A stretch of DNA of 38,211 bases from Thermoplasmata archaeon (GTDB lineage: Archaea; Thermoplasmatota; Thermoplasmata; Lutacidiplasmatales; UBA184). Made by a program: the position numbers and the translations under genes. The stretch's first letter is position 1; each line of letters begins with the position of its first letter. Below are positions 1-8,001 of this stretch, piece by piece. The stretch spans positions 74,260 through 112,470 of the forward strand of contig DAHUYN010000007.1 of assembly GCA_027315165.1 (NCBI GenBank). The letters are read 5' to 3'. Under the pieces are notes generated by a model. It was not told the DNA's origin. It searched no databases and saw only the letters and a program-made list of their open reading frames with translations.

Positions 1-218
1 TCGCCGGCATCTTCTGGTTCATGCTGAAGACCTACGCGGTGTTCGCGATCTTCGTCTGGATCCGCGCCTCCCTGCCGAGGGTCCGCACCGACCAGCTCCT
101 GCGGATCGGCTGGATGCGGATGATCCCGCTCGCCCTCCTCTCGATCGTTCTCGCGGGCCTCGTCGTGCTCGCGCGGTGCCTGCCCGTCTTCGGGTGCGTC
201 CCGACGCTGGGGGGCTGA
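1..218 (+). CDS. nuoH: NADH-quinone oxidoreductase subunit H, C-terminal end (partial)
   Basis: Only the last 72 codons are present; the reading frame enters from the left edge (first full codon at base 3) and stops at 216-218. The visible part holds a hydrophobic segment, the conserved NuoH-like stretch RASLPRVRTDQLLRIGW (the R-P-R-x-D-Q-L region of complex I subunit 1) and a last membrane helix. NuoH anchors the membrane arm of complex I to the peripheral arm and forms part of the quinone chamber. It is followed after 9 bases by nuoI, which fits the standard H-I-J-K-L-M-N order. Identity is inferred from this motif plus gene order; the N-terminal three quarters lie outside the window. Confidence 0.88.
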   Translation, partial: AGIFWFMLKTYAVFAIFVWIRASLPRVRTDQLLRIGWMRMIPLALLSIVLAGLVVLARCLPVFGCVPTLGG

Positions 219-227
219 GGGAGAGCG

Positions 228-1004
228 ATGGCCGCGAGCAAGCCCGAGAAGCGACCCGAGGAGCGGCCGACCGGACTCGTCTGGAAGCCGCTCACGACGG
301 CCGCGCGGCAGTTCGCCAAGTCGTTCGTCCGCCCGTCGACGATCCTCTACCCGTACGAGAGGCTCGAGGACCCGAAGTTCCGGGAGAAGGTCGCCGTCGA
401 GTCGGGCCGCCCGATCGGGGTCGGCGAGATCTGGGACAACTACCGGGGCGTCCACGCGCTGAACATCGCGACCTGCATCTCGTGCAACCTCTGCGCGTTC
501 TCCTGCCCGGACCTCTGCATCGACATGGTGACGGTCCCCGGCGGGGACCCGAAGCACCCCAAGAAGTGCCCCCAGATCGACTACGGCAAGTGCAGCTACT
601 GCGGCTTCTGCTCGGACGCGTGCCCCGAGGGATGCCTCACGATGACGACCCACTACGAGCTCTCGACCCCGAAGCGCTCGGAGATGGTCTACTCGCCCCA
701 GCGCCTCTTCGAGAACTACCAGCACAAGCTGCCGATGAACCCCATCCGGCTCGCCCGGCCCGCGAACGAGGACGCGATCCTCCTCGACGCGCCGCTGTGC
801 ATCGGGTGCAACGCCTGCGCTCGTGACTGTCCGACGAACTGCATCACGATGCTCGACGTCGCCAAGCCGACCGCGAAGCCGGGCGAGAAGCTCCCGCGAC
901 GGATCTGGAAGGAGCCCGTCGTCAACGACTCGGACTGCGTCCGCTGCGGCACCTGCATCTCCGTCTGCCCCAAGGAGTGCCTGTTCTGGGGGACCCACAA
1001 GTGA
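228..1004 (+). CDS. nuoI: NADH-quinone oxidoreductase subunit I with four [4Fe-4S] motifs
   Basis: Iron-sulfur subunit that passes electrons toward the quinone site in complex I. The 258-residue protein carries four CxxCxxCxxxCP motifs: C83/C86/C89/C93, C122/C125/C128/C132, C191/C194/C197/C201 and C237/C240/C243/C247. Canonical NuoI has only two, so this is either a tandem duplication or a fusion of NuoI with a second 2[4Fe-4S] ferredoxin module. The first pair (residues 80-140), preceded by a basic N-terminal region, looks like the true NuoI core. The second pair starts near residue 187 after a linker containing a conserved-looking NPIRLARP segment. Extra cysteines lie at 97, 114, 136, 205 and 251. 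ATG start 9 bases after nuoH with GAGGGAGAG upstream. Its stop overlaps the GTG start of nuoJ. Confidence 0.93.
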   Translation: MAASKPEKRPEERPTGLVWKPLTTAARQFAKSFVRPSTILYPYERLEDPKFREKVAVESGRPIGVGEIWDNYRGVHALNIATCISCNLCAFSCPDLCIDMVTVPGGDPKHPKKCPQIDYGKCSYCGFCSDACPEGCLTMTTHYELSTPKRSEMVYSPQRLFENYQHKLPMNPIRLARPANEDAILLDAPLCIGCNACARDCPTNCITMLDVAKPTAKPGEKLPRRIWKEPVVNDSDCVRCGTCISVCPKECLFWGTHK

Positions 1005-1489
1005 TCCTCGAGCAGGTGGCTTTCGCGTCGCTCGCCGCCGTCGCCGTCGTCACGGCGCTCCTCGCGCTCCTGGTCCGCGAGCTCGTCCACACGATCCTCT
1101 GGATCGCCGTCTTCTTCGTCGACCTCGCGGCGATCTACTTCCTCCTCTCGGCGCCGTTCCTGGGGGTCCTCCAGCTCGGCGTCTACGCCGGCGCCGTGAC
1201 GATCCTGCTCCTCTTCGGCGTGATGGTCACGCGCAAGCGGATCTTCTCCCGCGAGGCGGTCACGGGGATCGGCCCGTCCTCGCTCGCGCTCGCGGCGCTC
1301 GTCGTGATCCTGCTCGTCGCGGCGGCGACCGTCGTCCCCAACACCGAGGTGCCGGTCCGCGCCTACGACGTGACGCTCCTGTCGACGACGCTCTTCAACC
1401 AGGACGGCTCGTGGCTGCTCCTGCTCGGGCTCACGATGCTCGGGGCCCTCGCCGGGGCGATCTACCTCGTGCGGGAGGGGCGCGAATGA
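1001..1489 (+). CDS. nuoJ: NADH-quinone oxidoreductase subunit J
   Basis: Integral membrane subunit of complex I, 162 residues. It shows four to five hydrophobic helices and the NuoJ-typical region GVLQLGVYAGAVTILLLFGV (helix 3, containing the pi-bulge/YxGAV motif). The GTG at 1001 is chosen as start because it forms a GTGA overlap with the nuoI stop and has a G-rich stretch (TGGGGGACC) just upstream. A GTG 24 bases earlier would add eight residues inside nuoI. The protein ends with an ATGA overlap onto nuoK, so translation through I-J-K is probably coupled. Confidence 0.92.
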   Translation: MILEQVAFASLAAVAVVTALLALLVRELVHTILWIAVFFVDLAAIYFLLSAPFLGVLQLGVYAGAVTILLLFGVMVTRKRIFSREAVTGIGPSSLALAALVVILLVAAATVVPNTEVPVRAYDVTLLSTTLFNQDGSWLLLLGLTMLGALAGAIYLVREGRE

Positions 1490-1803
1490 CGTCGCTCGTC
1501 CCGCTGGACCTGCTCGCCCTCTCGGCGGCCCTCCTGGGGATCGGCCTCTTCGGCATCCTCACCCGACGCAACTTCATCCTGCTCCTGATCTCGATCGAGA
1601 TCGCGATGAACGCGGCGATCCTCAACTTCGTCATCTTCGGCGCCCTCTCGGGCGGCCCGGGCGGGGTCTCGGGATCGGCGATCGCGGTCGTCCTCGTCGG
1701 GCTCGCGGCGACCGAGGTCGCCGTCGGCCTCGCCATCGTGCTGGCGCTGAACCGGTTGCGCGGATCGATCAACGTCGCCGAGTCGGCCACGCTGAGGCTG
1801 TAG
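1486..1803 (+). CDS. nuoK: NADH-quinone oxidoreductase subunit K
   Basis: Small antiporter-like membrane subunit of complex I (homologue of MrpC), 105 residues with three transmembrane helices. The two membrane glutamates expected for proton translocation are visible in ISIEIAMNAA (helix 2) and AATEVAVGLA (helix 3). ATG start overlaps the nuoJ stop (ATGA); stop TAG is followed 12 bases later by nuoL. Length and helix pattern are normal for the family. Confidence 0.94.
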   Translation: MTSLVPLDLLALSAALLGIGLFGILTRRNFILLLISIEIAMNAAILNFVIFGALSGGPGGVSGSAIAVVLVGLAATEVAVGLAIVLALNRLRGSINVAESATLRL

Positions 1804-1815
1804 CGGGAGAGCGGC

Positions 1816-3831
1816 ATGGGCGTGCTCGACGGCCTCTTCGGATGGGCGTTCCTGGTCCCGCTGTTCCCGGTCCTCGCCTTCGTGATCGTCGGGCTCCTCG
1901 GCCCGCGGCTGAAGTCGCTCGAGTGGGGCGGCTGGGTCGCCGTCGCCTTCGCCTTCCTGGCGATGGTCACCGGGATCGTCATCGGGGTCGGCGAGATGCT
2001 CTCGCCCGGCCGGTACACGGACACGAGCTTCACCTGGTTCACGCTCGGCGCCTCCGGCGGCTCGGGGACGTTCCCGAACGGGTTCTCCCTCGTGATGGGG
2101 ACGCTCGTCGACCCGATCTCGGCGCTGATGCTCCTCGTCGTCAACGTCGTCGGCTTCCTCGTGATGCTCTACTCGATCGAGTACATGCACCACGACCGGG
2201 GGCTCCCGCGCTACTACGCGGAGCTCTCGCTGTTCCTGGCCGCGATGAACGGCCTCGTCCTCTCGGACAACCTCTTTGAGTTCTTCCTGTTCTGGGAGCT
2301 CGTCGGGGTCTGCTCCTACTTCCTCATCGGGTTCTACTACGAGAAGCCGAGCGCGGCGAGCGCCGCGAAGGAGGCGGTCCTCGTCACCCGCATCGGCGAC
2401 GTGCTGGTCCTGCTCGGGATCGTCCTCTACTTCGCCACCTCCGCGACGAGCGGGGGCGGTGCCGGCTGGGCCGCCTCGGGCTTCAAGTTCGCGGCCGGGA
2501 ACGGCCCGTTCCTCGGCGCGGCCGTCGGGTCCGCGCAGTCGACGACGCTGACGATCGCCGGCCTGATGATGCTCGGCGGCGCCGCCGGCAAGTCGGCGCA
2601 GTTCCCGCTGCACGTCTGGCTTCCCGACGCGATGGAGGGCCCGACGACCGTCTCGGCGCTGATCCACGCCGCGACGATGGTCGCGGCCGGCGTCTACCTG
2701 CTCGCGGTCGTCTCGCTGTTCCTCGGGTTCACACCCGAGGACCGGCTGGCGATCGTCGCGATCGGAGGCTTCACGACGTTCTTCGCGGCGACGATGGCGA
2801 CGGTCCATCGCGACATCAAGCGCGTCGTCGCCTACTCGACGATCTCCCAGCTCGGCTACATGGTGCTGGCCGTCGGCGCCGGGTTCACGATGGTGGGGCT
2901 GTTCCACCTGTTCACGCACGCCTTCTTCAAGGCGCTCCTGTTCCTCGCCGCCGGCGCGGTGATCCACGCCGTCGGCACGCAGGACCTGTTCCGGATGGGC
3001 GGGCTCCGCAAGGCGATGCCCATCACCTCGACGGCCTTCCTGATCGGCGCCCTCTCGCTGTCGGGGATCCCGCCGTTCGCCGGCTTCTTCAGCAAGGACG
3101 ACGTCCTCGGGTCGGTCTACTCGCAGACCGCGGCGCACCCGCTCTACTGGCCGTTCCTGATCCTCGCCTACGCCGCGGTGTTCCTCACGGCCTACTACAT
3201 CTTCCGGGCCTGGTTCCTGGCGTTCTCCGGCCCCGCGCCCCGGGACCCGACGCTCCCCGACGCCCACGAGGGGAGCTGGGTGATGACGCTCCCGCTCGTC
3301 GTCCTGTCGGCCCTCGCCGTCGGCGCCGGCTTCCTGGTCTTCGTCCCGGGCTTTGCCCACCTGTTCCTCGCGCCGACCGCGGCGGTCGGGCTTGCCGCCA
3401 ACCTGCCGCCCGTCTACGGGACGACGGAGATCCTCCTGTCGGTCCTCTCGGTCGGCCTCGGCGTCGCCGGTCTCGGGACGGCGGCGTACCTCTGGGGCAA
3501 CGGCCGCACGGTCACGCTCGCCGACGATTCGGCGGTCCAGCCGGTCCGCAAGCTCCTCCTCAACCGCTACTACTTCAAGGTCGGCTACGACTGGATCGGC
3601 CAGCGCGGCGTCTACACGGTCGCCCGCGTCGGCGACTTCCTCGACCGGTTCGTGATCGACGGGGCCGTCCGCGGGATGGAGCGGCTGTTCGCGAGGCTCT
3701 CGGACGGGATGCGGCGCCTGCAGACGGGGGTCGTCTCCGACTACGCGGCCTACGTCGTGAGCGGGGTCGTCGCGTTCCTCCTGCTGCTCCTGTTCGTGGC
3801 GCCGTGGATCGTCACGGCCTGGGGGGGATAG
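1816..3831 (+). CDS. nuoL: NADH-quinone oxidoreductase subunit L
   Basis: Large antiporter-like proton-pumping subunit at the distal end of complex I, 671 residues. It has about 16 hydrophobic helices and a C-terminal extension that would include the lateral amphipathic helix. Family landmarks: TM5 glutamate E161 in FFLFWELVGVCSY, TM7 lysine K259 in GGAAGKSAQFPLHVWLPDA, and the following AMEGPTTVSALIHAATMVAA block. Preceded by GCGGGAGAGCGGC before the ATG. Four bases separate its stop from nuoM. The pumping role is known for the family; the quinone partner is not determined by the sequence. Confidence 0.96.
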   Translation: MGVLDGLFGWAFLVPLFPVLAFVIVGLLGPRLKSLEWGGWVAVAFAFLAMVTGIVIGVGEMLSPGRYTDTSFTWFTLGASGGSGTFPNGFSLVMGTLVDPISALMLLVVNVVGFLVMLYSIEYMHHDRGLPRYYAELSLFLAAMNGLVLSDNLFEFFLFWELVGVCSYFLIGFYYEKPSAASAAKEAVLVTRIGDVLVLLGIVLYFATSATSGGGAGWAASGFKFAAGNGPFLGAAVGSAQSTTLTIAGLMMLGGAAGKSAQFPLHVWLPDAMEGPTTVSALIHAATMVAAGVYLLAVVSLFLGFTPEDRLAIVAIGGFTTFFAATMATVHRDIKRVVAYSTISQLGYMVLAVGAGFTMVGLFHLFTHAFFKALLFLAAGAVIHAVGTQDLFRMGGLRKAMPITSTAFLIGALSLSGIPPFAGFFSKDDVLGSVYSQTAAHPLYWPFLILAYAAVFLTAYYIFRAWFLAFSGPAPRDPTLPDAHEGSWVMTLPLVVLSALAVGAGFLVFVPGFAHLFLAPTAAVGLAANLPPVYGTTEILLSVLSVGLGVAGLGTAAYLWGNGRTVTLADDSAVQPVRKLLLNRYYFKVGYDWIGQRGVYTVARVGDFLDRFVIDGAVRGMERLFARLSDGMRRLQTGVVSDYAAYVVSGVVAFLLLLLFVAPWIVTAWGG

Positions 3832-3835
3832 TACG

Positions 3836-5317
3836 ATGTTCCCGATCCTCTCGCTGATCCTGGCCACGCTCCTCCTCGGGACGATCCTCACGTTCCTCTC
3901 CGGCGAGCGGGCGCGCTGGGTCGCGCTGCTCACCTCGGTCGCCTTCCTCGCGGAGGTCGCGGGGCTGCTGGGAAGCTTCACAGGCTGGGCCGGGGCCGTC
4001 AACGGGGTCCCGAGCTTCTCGGCCCAGGAGTCCTACTCGTGGATCTCGATCTCCTGGCTCCACGTGAACTACACCGTCGGCGTCGACGGCATCTCGCTCA
4101 CCCTCATCCTGCTCACCGCCTTCCTGCAGATCGCGACCGTCGTCTACTCGTGGGAGGAGGAGCGCCACCCGGCGGCGTGGTTCGGCCTCCTCCTGCTCAC
4201 CTGCCTCGGCTGCTTCGGCGTGTTCATCGCCCTCGACATCCTCCTGTTCTTCCTCTTCTGGGAGGCCGTCCTCGTGCCGATGTTCTTCCTCATCGGCTAC
4301 TGGGGCGGACCCCGGCGCCGCTACGCGGCGTTGAAGTTCTTCGTCTACACGCACGTCGCCTCCGTCGTGATGCTCGTGGCGCTGCTCTCGGTCGCGTTCT
4401 ACGCGAGGGCCCCGTCCCTCGACTTCGCGGACGTCGCGCGCGCGGCCGGCTCGGGGCCCGGCGCGCTCGTCGGCGCCGCGCCCGTCGTCATGTTCGTCGC
4501 GCTGTTCTTCGGCTTCGGCGTGAAGTTCCCGATCGTCCCGTTCCACACCTGGCTGCCCGACGCGCACGTCGAGGCCCCGACCGGCGGCTCGGTGCTCCTC
4601 GCCGGCCTCCTGCTCAAGCTGGGCGGCTACGGGCTGATCCGCTGGGGGGCCGAGCTGCTGCCCCACGCGTTCGCGATCGCGACCCCGCTGCTGTTCTTCG
4701 TCGCGCTCCTCTCGATCGTCTGGGGCTCGCTCGTCGCGCTCGCGCAACGGGACCTCAAGCGCCTCGTCGCGTTCTCCTCGATCAACCACATGGGCATCGT
4801 CCTGCTCGCGATCGCGGTGAACTCGCAGCTCGGGCTCACCGCGGCGGTGCTCCTGATGTTCGCCCACGGCGTCGTGAGCGCGCTCCTGTTCATGGTCGCG
4901 GGCAGCGTCCACCACACGTTCGGGACCCGGGACCTCGCGTCGCTGCGCGGGATCACGCCGACGACCCCGATGCTCTCGGTGATGACGATGGTCGGCGCGC
5001 TCGCCTCCCTCGGACTGCCCGCGCTGATCAGCTTCCCGGCGGAGTTCGCCGCGCTCTTGGCGACGTGGGACCGGCTGGGCTACTGGGTCTTCGTGCCGCT
5101 CGTGATCCTCGTGGTCACCGCGGCGTTCTACATCTGGATGATGCAGCGCCTCCTGTTCGGGCCCCCGAAAGGGATCCCCGAGAAGGCGCACGACCTCCCG
5201 TGGTACGAGGCGGCGGGGATGGGGATGCTCGTGGCGCTGATCGTCCTCTACGGCGTCCTGCCCGGCCTCTTGGTGAACGTGATCACGAACTCGCCGGTGC
5301 GCATGCTGGGGTCGTAG
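3836..5317 (+). CDS. nuoM: NADH-quinone oxidoreductase subunit M
   Basis: Second antiporter-like proton-pumping subunit of complex I, 493 residues, about 14 membrane helices. The essential glutamate is E143 in FFLFWEAVLVPMFFLIGYWG and the central lysine K230 in FGVKFPIVPFHTWLPDAHVE, followed by the APTGGSVLLAGLLLKLGGYG motif typical of NuoM. ATG starts four bases after the nuoL stop; nuoN follows after ten bases. Length matches the family. Confidence 0.96.
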   Translation: MFPILSLILATLLLGTILTFLSGERARWVALLTSVAFLAEVAGLLGSFTGWAGAVNGVPSFSAQESYSWISISWLHVNYTVGVDGISLTLILLTAFLQIATVVYSWEEERHPAAWFGLLLLTCLGCFGVFIALDILLFFLFWEAVLVPMFFLIGYWGGPRRRYAALKFFVYTHVASVVMLVALLSVAFYARAPSLDFADVARAAGSGPGALVGAAPVVMFVALFFGFGVKFPIVPFHTWLPDAHVEAPTGGSVLLAGLLLKLGGYGLIRWGAELLPHAFAIATPLLFFVALLSIVWGSLVALAQRDLKRLVAFSSINHMGIVLLAIAVNSQLGLTAAVLLMFAHGVVSALLFMVAGSVHHTFGTRDLASLRGITPTTPMLSVMTMVGALASLGLPALISFPAEFAALLATWDRLGYWVFVPLVILVVTAAFYIWMMQRLLFGPPKGIPEKAHDLPWYEAAGMGMLVALIVLYGVLPGLLVNVITNSPVRMLGS

Positions 5318-5327
5318 GAGGACGGCG

Positions 5328-6896
5328 ATGGGCGATGTCCTCTCTCTCGCGGCGTTCGCACCGGAGGCGCTCGTCCTCGCCGGGGCGCTCCTCATCCTGC
5401 TCCTCGATGCCCTCGAGGTGCGCAAGCTCGAGCTGTTCGCGGGGATCTCGCTCGTCGCGTCGTTCGGCGCCCTTCTCCTCGTCGTCGCCGACCTCGGCTT
5501 CGCGCCCCTCCACCTGCTCGCGGGCGTCCCGGCCTCGGCGATCGACCTCCCGCCGACGACGAGCGCCCTCTGGGGGTTCTCGAGCCTGGGACTGATCTTC
5601 CAGGCGGTGTTCCTCCTCGCGACGTTCCTGGTCTCGCTCGGCTCGCTCTCGCGACCCTCGGACGAGAAGGGCTCGGCGGTGTTCTTCGCGCTCCTCCTCA
5701 TCGCGACGGTCGGGATGCTCCTCGCGGCGATCGCCGCGGACCTGATCTTCCTGCTCCTCGCCATCGAGGTCGTCGGCATCTCGACCTACCTGCTGGTCGG
5801 CTACACGCGTCGGGACCCCCGCGGGCTCGAGGCGGCGATGAAGTTCTACATCGTCGGGGCGCTCTCGAGCGCGCTTTCCTTCTTCGGCGCGTCGCTCCTC
5901 TTCGGCGCCTACGGCTCGACGAACCTCACCGTGCTCTCGCAGGCGACGGGGACCGTCGGGTATCCGGCGCTCGCGCTCATCGGCTACGCCCTCCTCATCG
6001 CGGGCGTCGGCTTCAAGGTCACCGCGGTCCCGTTCCACGCCTGGGCCGTCGACGTCTACGACGGGGCGCCGGACGACGTCACGGCGTTCCTGGCGGGAGG
6101 CTCGAAGAAGGTCGGCGTCTTCGCGTTCTTCCTGGTGTTCATCGGACCGCTCACCATCCTCGACCGGCCCTGCGCGAGCGCGGCCTGCGCGACCCCGTTC
6201 CACTTCGCGCCCACGCTCCAGCTCGCCCTCGCGCTCCTGAGCCTGCTCACGATGACCGTCGGCAACGTCCTCGCGCTGCTTCAGCGGGAGATGAAGCGGA
6301 TGCTCGCCTACTCCTCGATCAGCCAGGCGGGCTACATGCTCCTCGGCATCGCCATCGGCACGTCCCCGGCCCTCGCGGGCGCGACCTTCCAGGTCTTCGC
6401 GCACGTCTTCATGAAGCTCGGGGCGTTCCTCGTCGTCGCGGCCGTCGCCGGCCTCGGCATCGGGCCGCTCATCGAGGACTGGCGCGGGCTCGGACTCCGC
6501 CGCCCGTGGCTCGGGGTCGCGTTCGCGCTGATGCTCCTCTCGCTCGCCGGCGTCCCGCTCACTGTCGGGTTCGTCTCGAAGTTCGTCCTCTTCTCGGCGG
6601 CCGTCCAGGCCCAGGGCCTGTTCGTCTGGCTCGCGGTCGCGGGGCTGCTCAACAGCGCGCTCTCCGTCTTCTACTACGCCCGCGTGCTCCGCGTCCTCTA
6701 CATGGAGAGCCCGGACGACGCGCCGGCGCCGACGCCCCCGTCGTCGAACGGGCTCCCCCTGGGCGGCCTCGGCTACGGACGGGCCGCCGCGATCGGTCTC
6801 TGCGCCGTCGCGATCGTCGCGATCGGCGTCTACCCGCAACCCGTCCTCTCCGCGATCCAGAGCGCGGCGAGCCACTTCGCGCTCACCGGAGCGTGA
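5328..6896 (+). CDS. nuoN: NADH-quinone oxidoreductase subunit N
   Basis: Third antiporter-like subunit of complex I, 522 residues with about 14 helices. Key residues are E147 in LLLAIEVVGISTYLLVGY and K230 in GVGFKVTAVPFHAWAVDVY; the PDDVTAFLAGGSKKVG segment is characteristic of NuoN. A strong Shine-Dalgarno-like TAGGAGGACG precedes the ATG. It is the last complex I gene in the window. The flavoprotein gene begins four bases after its stop, so the operon probably continues into isoprenoid genes. No nuoE/F/G-like gene is visible here, so the electron donor may not be NADH (inference). Confidence 0.95.
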   Translation: MGDVLSLAAFAPEALVLAGALLILLLDALEVRKLELFAGISLVASFGALLLVVADLGFAPLHLLAGVPASAIDLPPTTSALWGFSSLGLIFQAVFLLATFLVSLGSLSRPSDEKGSAVFFALLLIATVGMLLAAIAADLIFLLLAIEVVGISTYLLVGYTRRDPRGLEAAMKFYIVGALSSALSFFGASLLFGAYGSTNLTVLSQATGTVGYPALALIGYALLIAGVGFKVTAVPFHAWAVDVYDGAPDDVTAFLAGGSKKVGVFAFFLVFIGPLTILDRPCASAACATPFHFAPTLQLALALLSLLTMTVGNVLALLQREMKRMLAYSSISQAGYMLLGIAIGTSPALAGATFQVFAHVFMKLGAFLVVAAVAGLGIGPLIEDWRGLGLRRPWLGVAFALMLLSLAGVPLTVGFVSKFVLFSAAVQAQGLFVWLAVAGLLNSALSVFYYARVLRVLYMESPDDAPAPTPPSSNGLPLGGLGYGRAAAIGLCAVAIVAIGVYPQPVLSAIQSAASHFALTGA

Positions 6897-6900
6897 GCCC

Positions 6901-8001
6901 ATGGACGACTACGACGTCGTCGTGGTCGGGGCCGGCCCCGCGGGAAGCCTCGCCGCCCGGTTCGCGGCGCTCGGGGGGGCTCGAACGCTCCTCGTCGATC
7001 AACGGGAGACCCTCGGCGTGCCCGTCCAGTGCGGCGAGTTCCTGCCGAGTCCGGTCGAGCTCGCGGACCTCCTCGGGTGCCCCGACGTCATCGCGGAGGC
7101 GTTCCGCATCCCCGCGGGGACGATTCTCCGCGAGACAACGACGATGGCGTGCGTCGCCCCGACGGGCCGCCGCTACGTCTTCCCGCTGAAGGGCGTCTCG
7201 GTGAGCCGGGCCCGGTTCGACCCGGCGCTCGCCAACGAGGCCGTCGCGGCCGGCGCGGAGCTCCGGCACCCGCTCGGCGTCACGCGCGTCCACGACGACG
7301 TCGTCGAGTTCGCCTCCCGCGCGCCGGTCCGAGCGCGCGTTGTCGTCGCCGCGGACGGTCCCCTGTCGACGGTCGCTCGGGGGGTCGGCTTCTCCGTCGA
7401 GCGCGAGATGTTCCGCATGATCACGGCGACCTGCCGGGGCGACTTTCCCGGCGAGATCGACCTGTTCTTCGGGCGCGTCGCGCCGGGCGGCTACGCCTGG
7501 ATGATCCCCAAGGACGGCGAGGCGAACGTCGGTCTCGGCGTCACGCGGCTCGATCGAGGCCGTTCGCTCTCGAGCCTGCTCGACGCGTTCTGCGCGGCCC
7601 AGGGCTGGGACCGGGCGACGGACCGCACCCGGTGGTGGGTGCCGATCGGTCCGCCTCCGGTGAGCGCGGTCCGGGGCCGCGCGCTCTTCGCCGGCGATGC
7701 GGCGAACCTCGTGATGGCCACGAACGGCGGCGGCATCCCGACGGCGATGATCTCGGGGCGGGACGCCGGCGTCGTCGCGGCGGCCCACGTCCGCGACGGC
7801 CGCCCGCTCGCCGACTACGACGAGCTCCTCGGTCGGCACCTGCGAGAGCCGCTCGCCCGCGGCCACAAGATCAAGGTCTTCGGGGCGCGCGTGCTACGGC
7901 ATGACATGCTCCTCGCACTAGGGATGCGCTATATCGGGGCCAGCGGTTTGGATGCGATGATGCGGCTGCGGTGGCCCCGGCGGCTCGGGAGGGCCTCGTG
8001 A
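6901..8001 (+). CDS. Geranylgeranyl reductase family flavoprotein
   Basis: FAD-dependent oxidoreductase of the geranylgeranyl reductase/digeranylgeranylglycerophospholipid reductase family, 366 residues. N-terminal Rossmann FAD motif VVVGAGPAGS (residues 7-16), family motif VQCGEFL with C44, a GYAWMIPK segment matching the family's YxWxFPK substrate motif, and a late GDAANLVMATNGGGIPTAM flavin-binding motif. Members saturate isoprenoid double bonds in archaeal membrane lipids or in menaquinone side chains. The gene begins four bases after nuoN and overlaps the prenyl synthase gene (GTGA), so a role in respiratory quinone or lipid saturation is likely but not decided by the sequence. Confidence 0.85.
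   Translation: MDDYDVVVVGAGPAGSLAARFAALGGARTLLVDQRETLGVPVQCGEFLPSPVELADLLGCPDVIAEAFRIPAGTILRETTTMACVAPTGRRYVFPLKGVSVSRARFDPALANEAVAAGAELRHPLGVTRVHDDVVEFASRAPVRARVVVAADGPLSTVARGVGFSVEREMFRMITATCRGDFPGEIDLFFGRVAPGGYAWMIPKDGEANVGLGVTRLDRGRSLSSLLDAFCAAQGWDRATDRTRWWVPIGPPPVSAVRGRALFAGDAANLVMATNGGGIPTAMISGRDAGVVAAAHVRDGRPLADYDELLGRHLREPLARGHKIKVFGARVLRHDMLLALGMRYIGASGLDAMMRLRWPRRLGRAS

Noticed and set aside
977-1000. Earlier GTG start for nuoJ
   Set aside because: It would add eight residues inside nuoI; the GTG at 1001 overlaps the nuoI stop and has a G-rich stretch upstream.
1462-5779. Long minus-strand open frames (over 600 codons) across nuoK-nuoN
   Set aside because: They are Arg/Asp/Glu/Gln-rich shadows of the nuo genes, with no recognisable fold; the plus strand has unmistakable complex I motifs.
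7971-7997. Earlier in-frame start for the prenyl synthase
   Set aside because: The GTG at 7998 overlaps the upstream stop (GTGA) and is preceded by GGGAGGG; the extra residues are not family-like.
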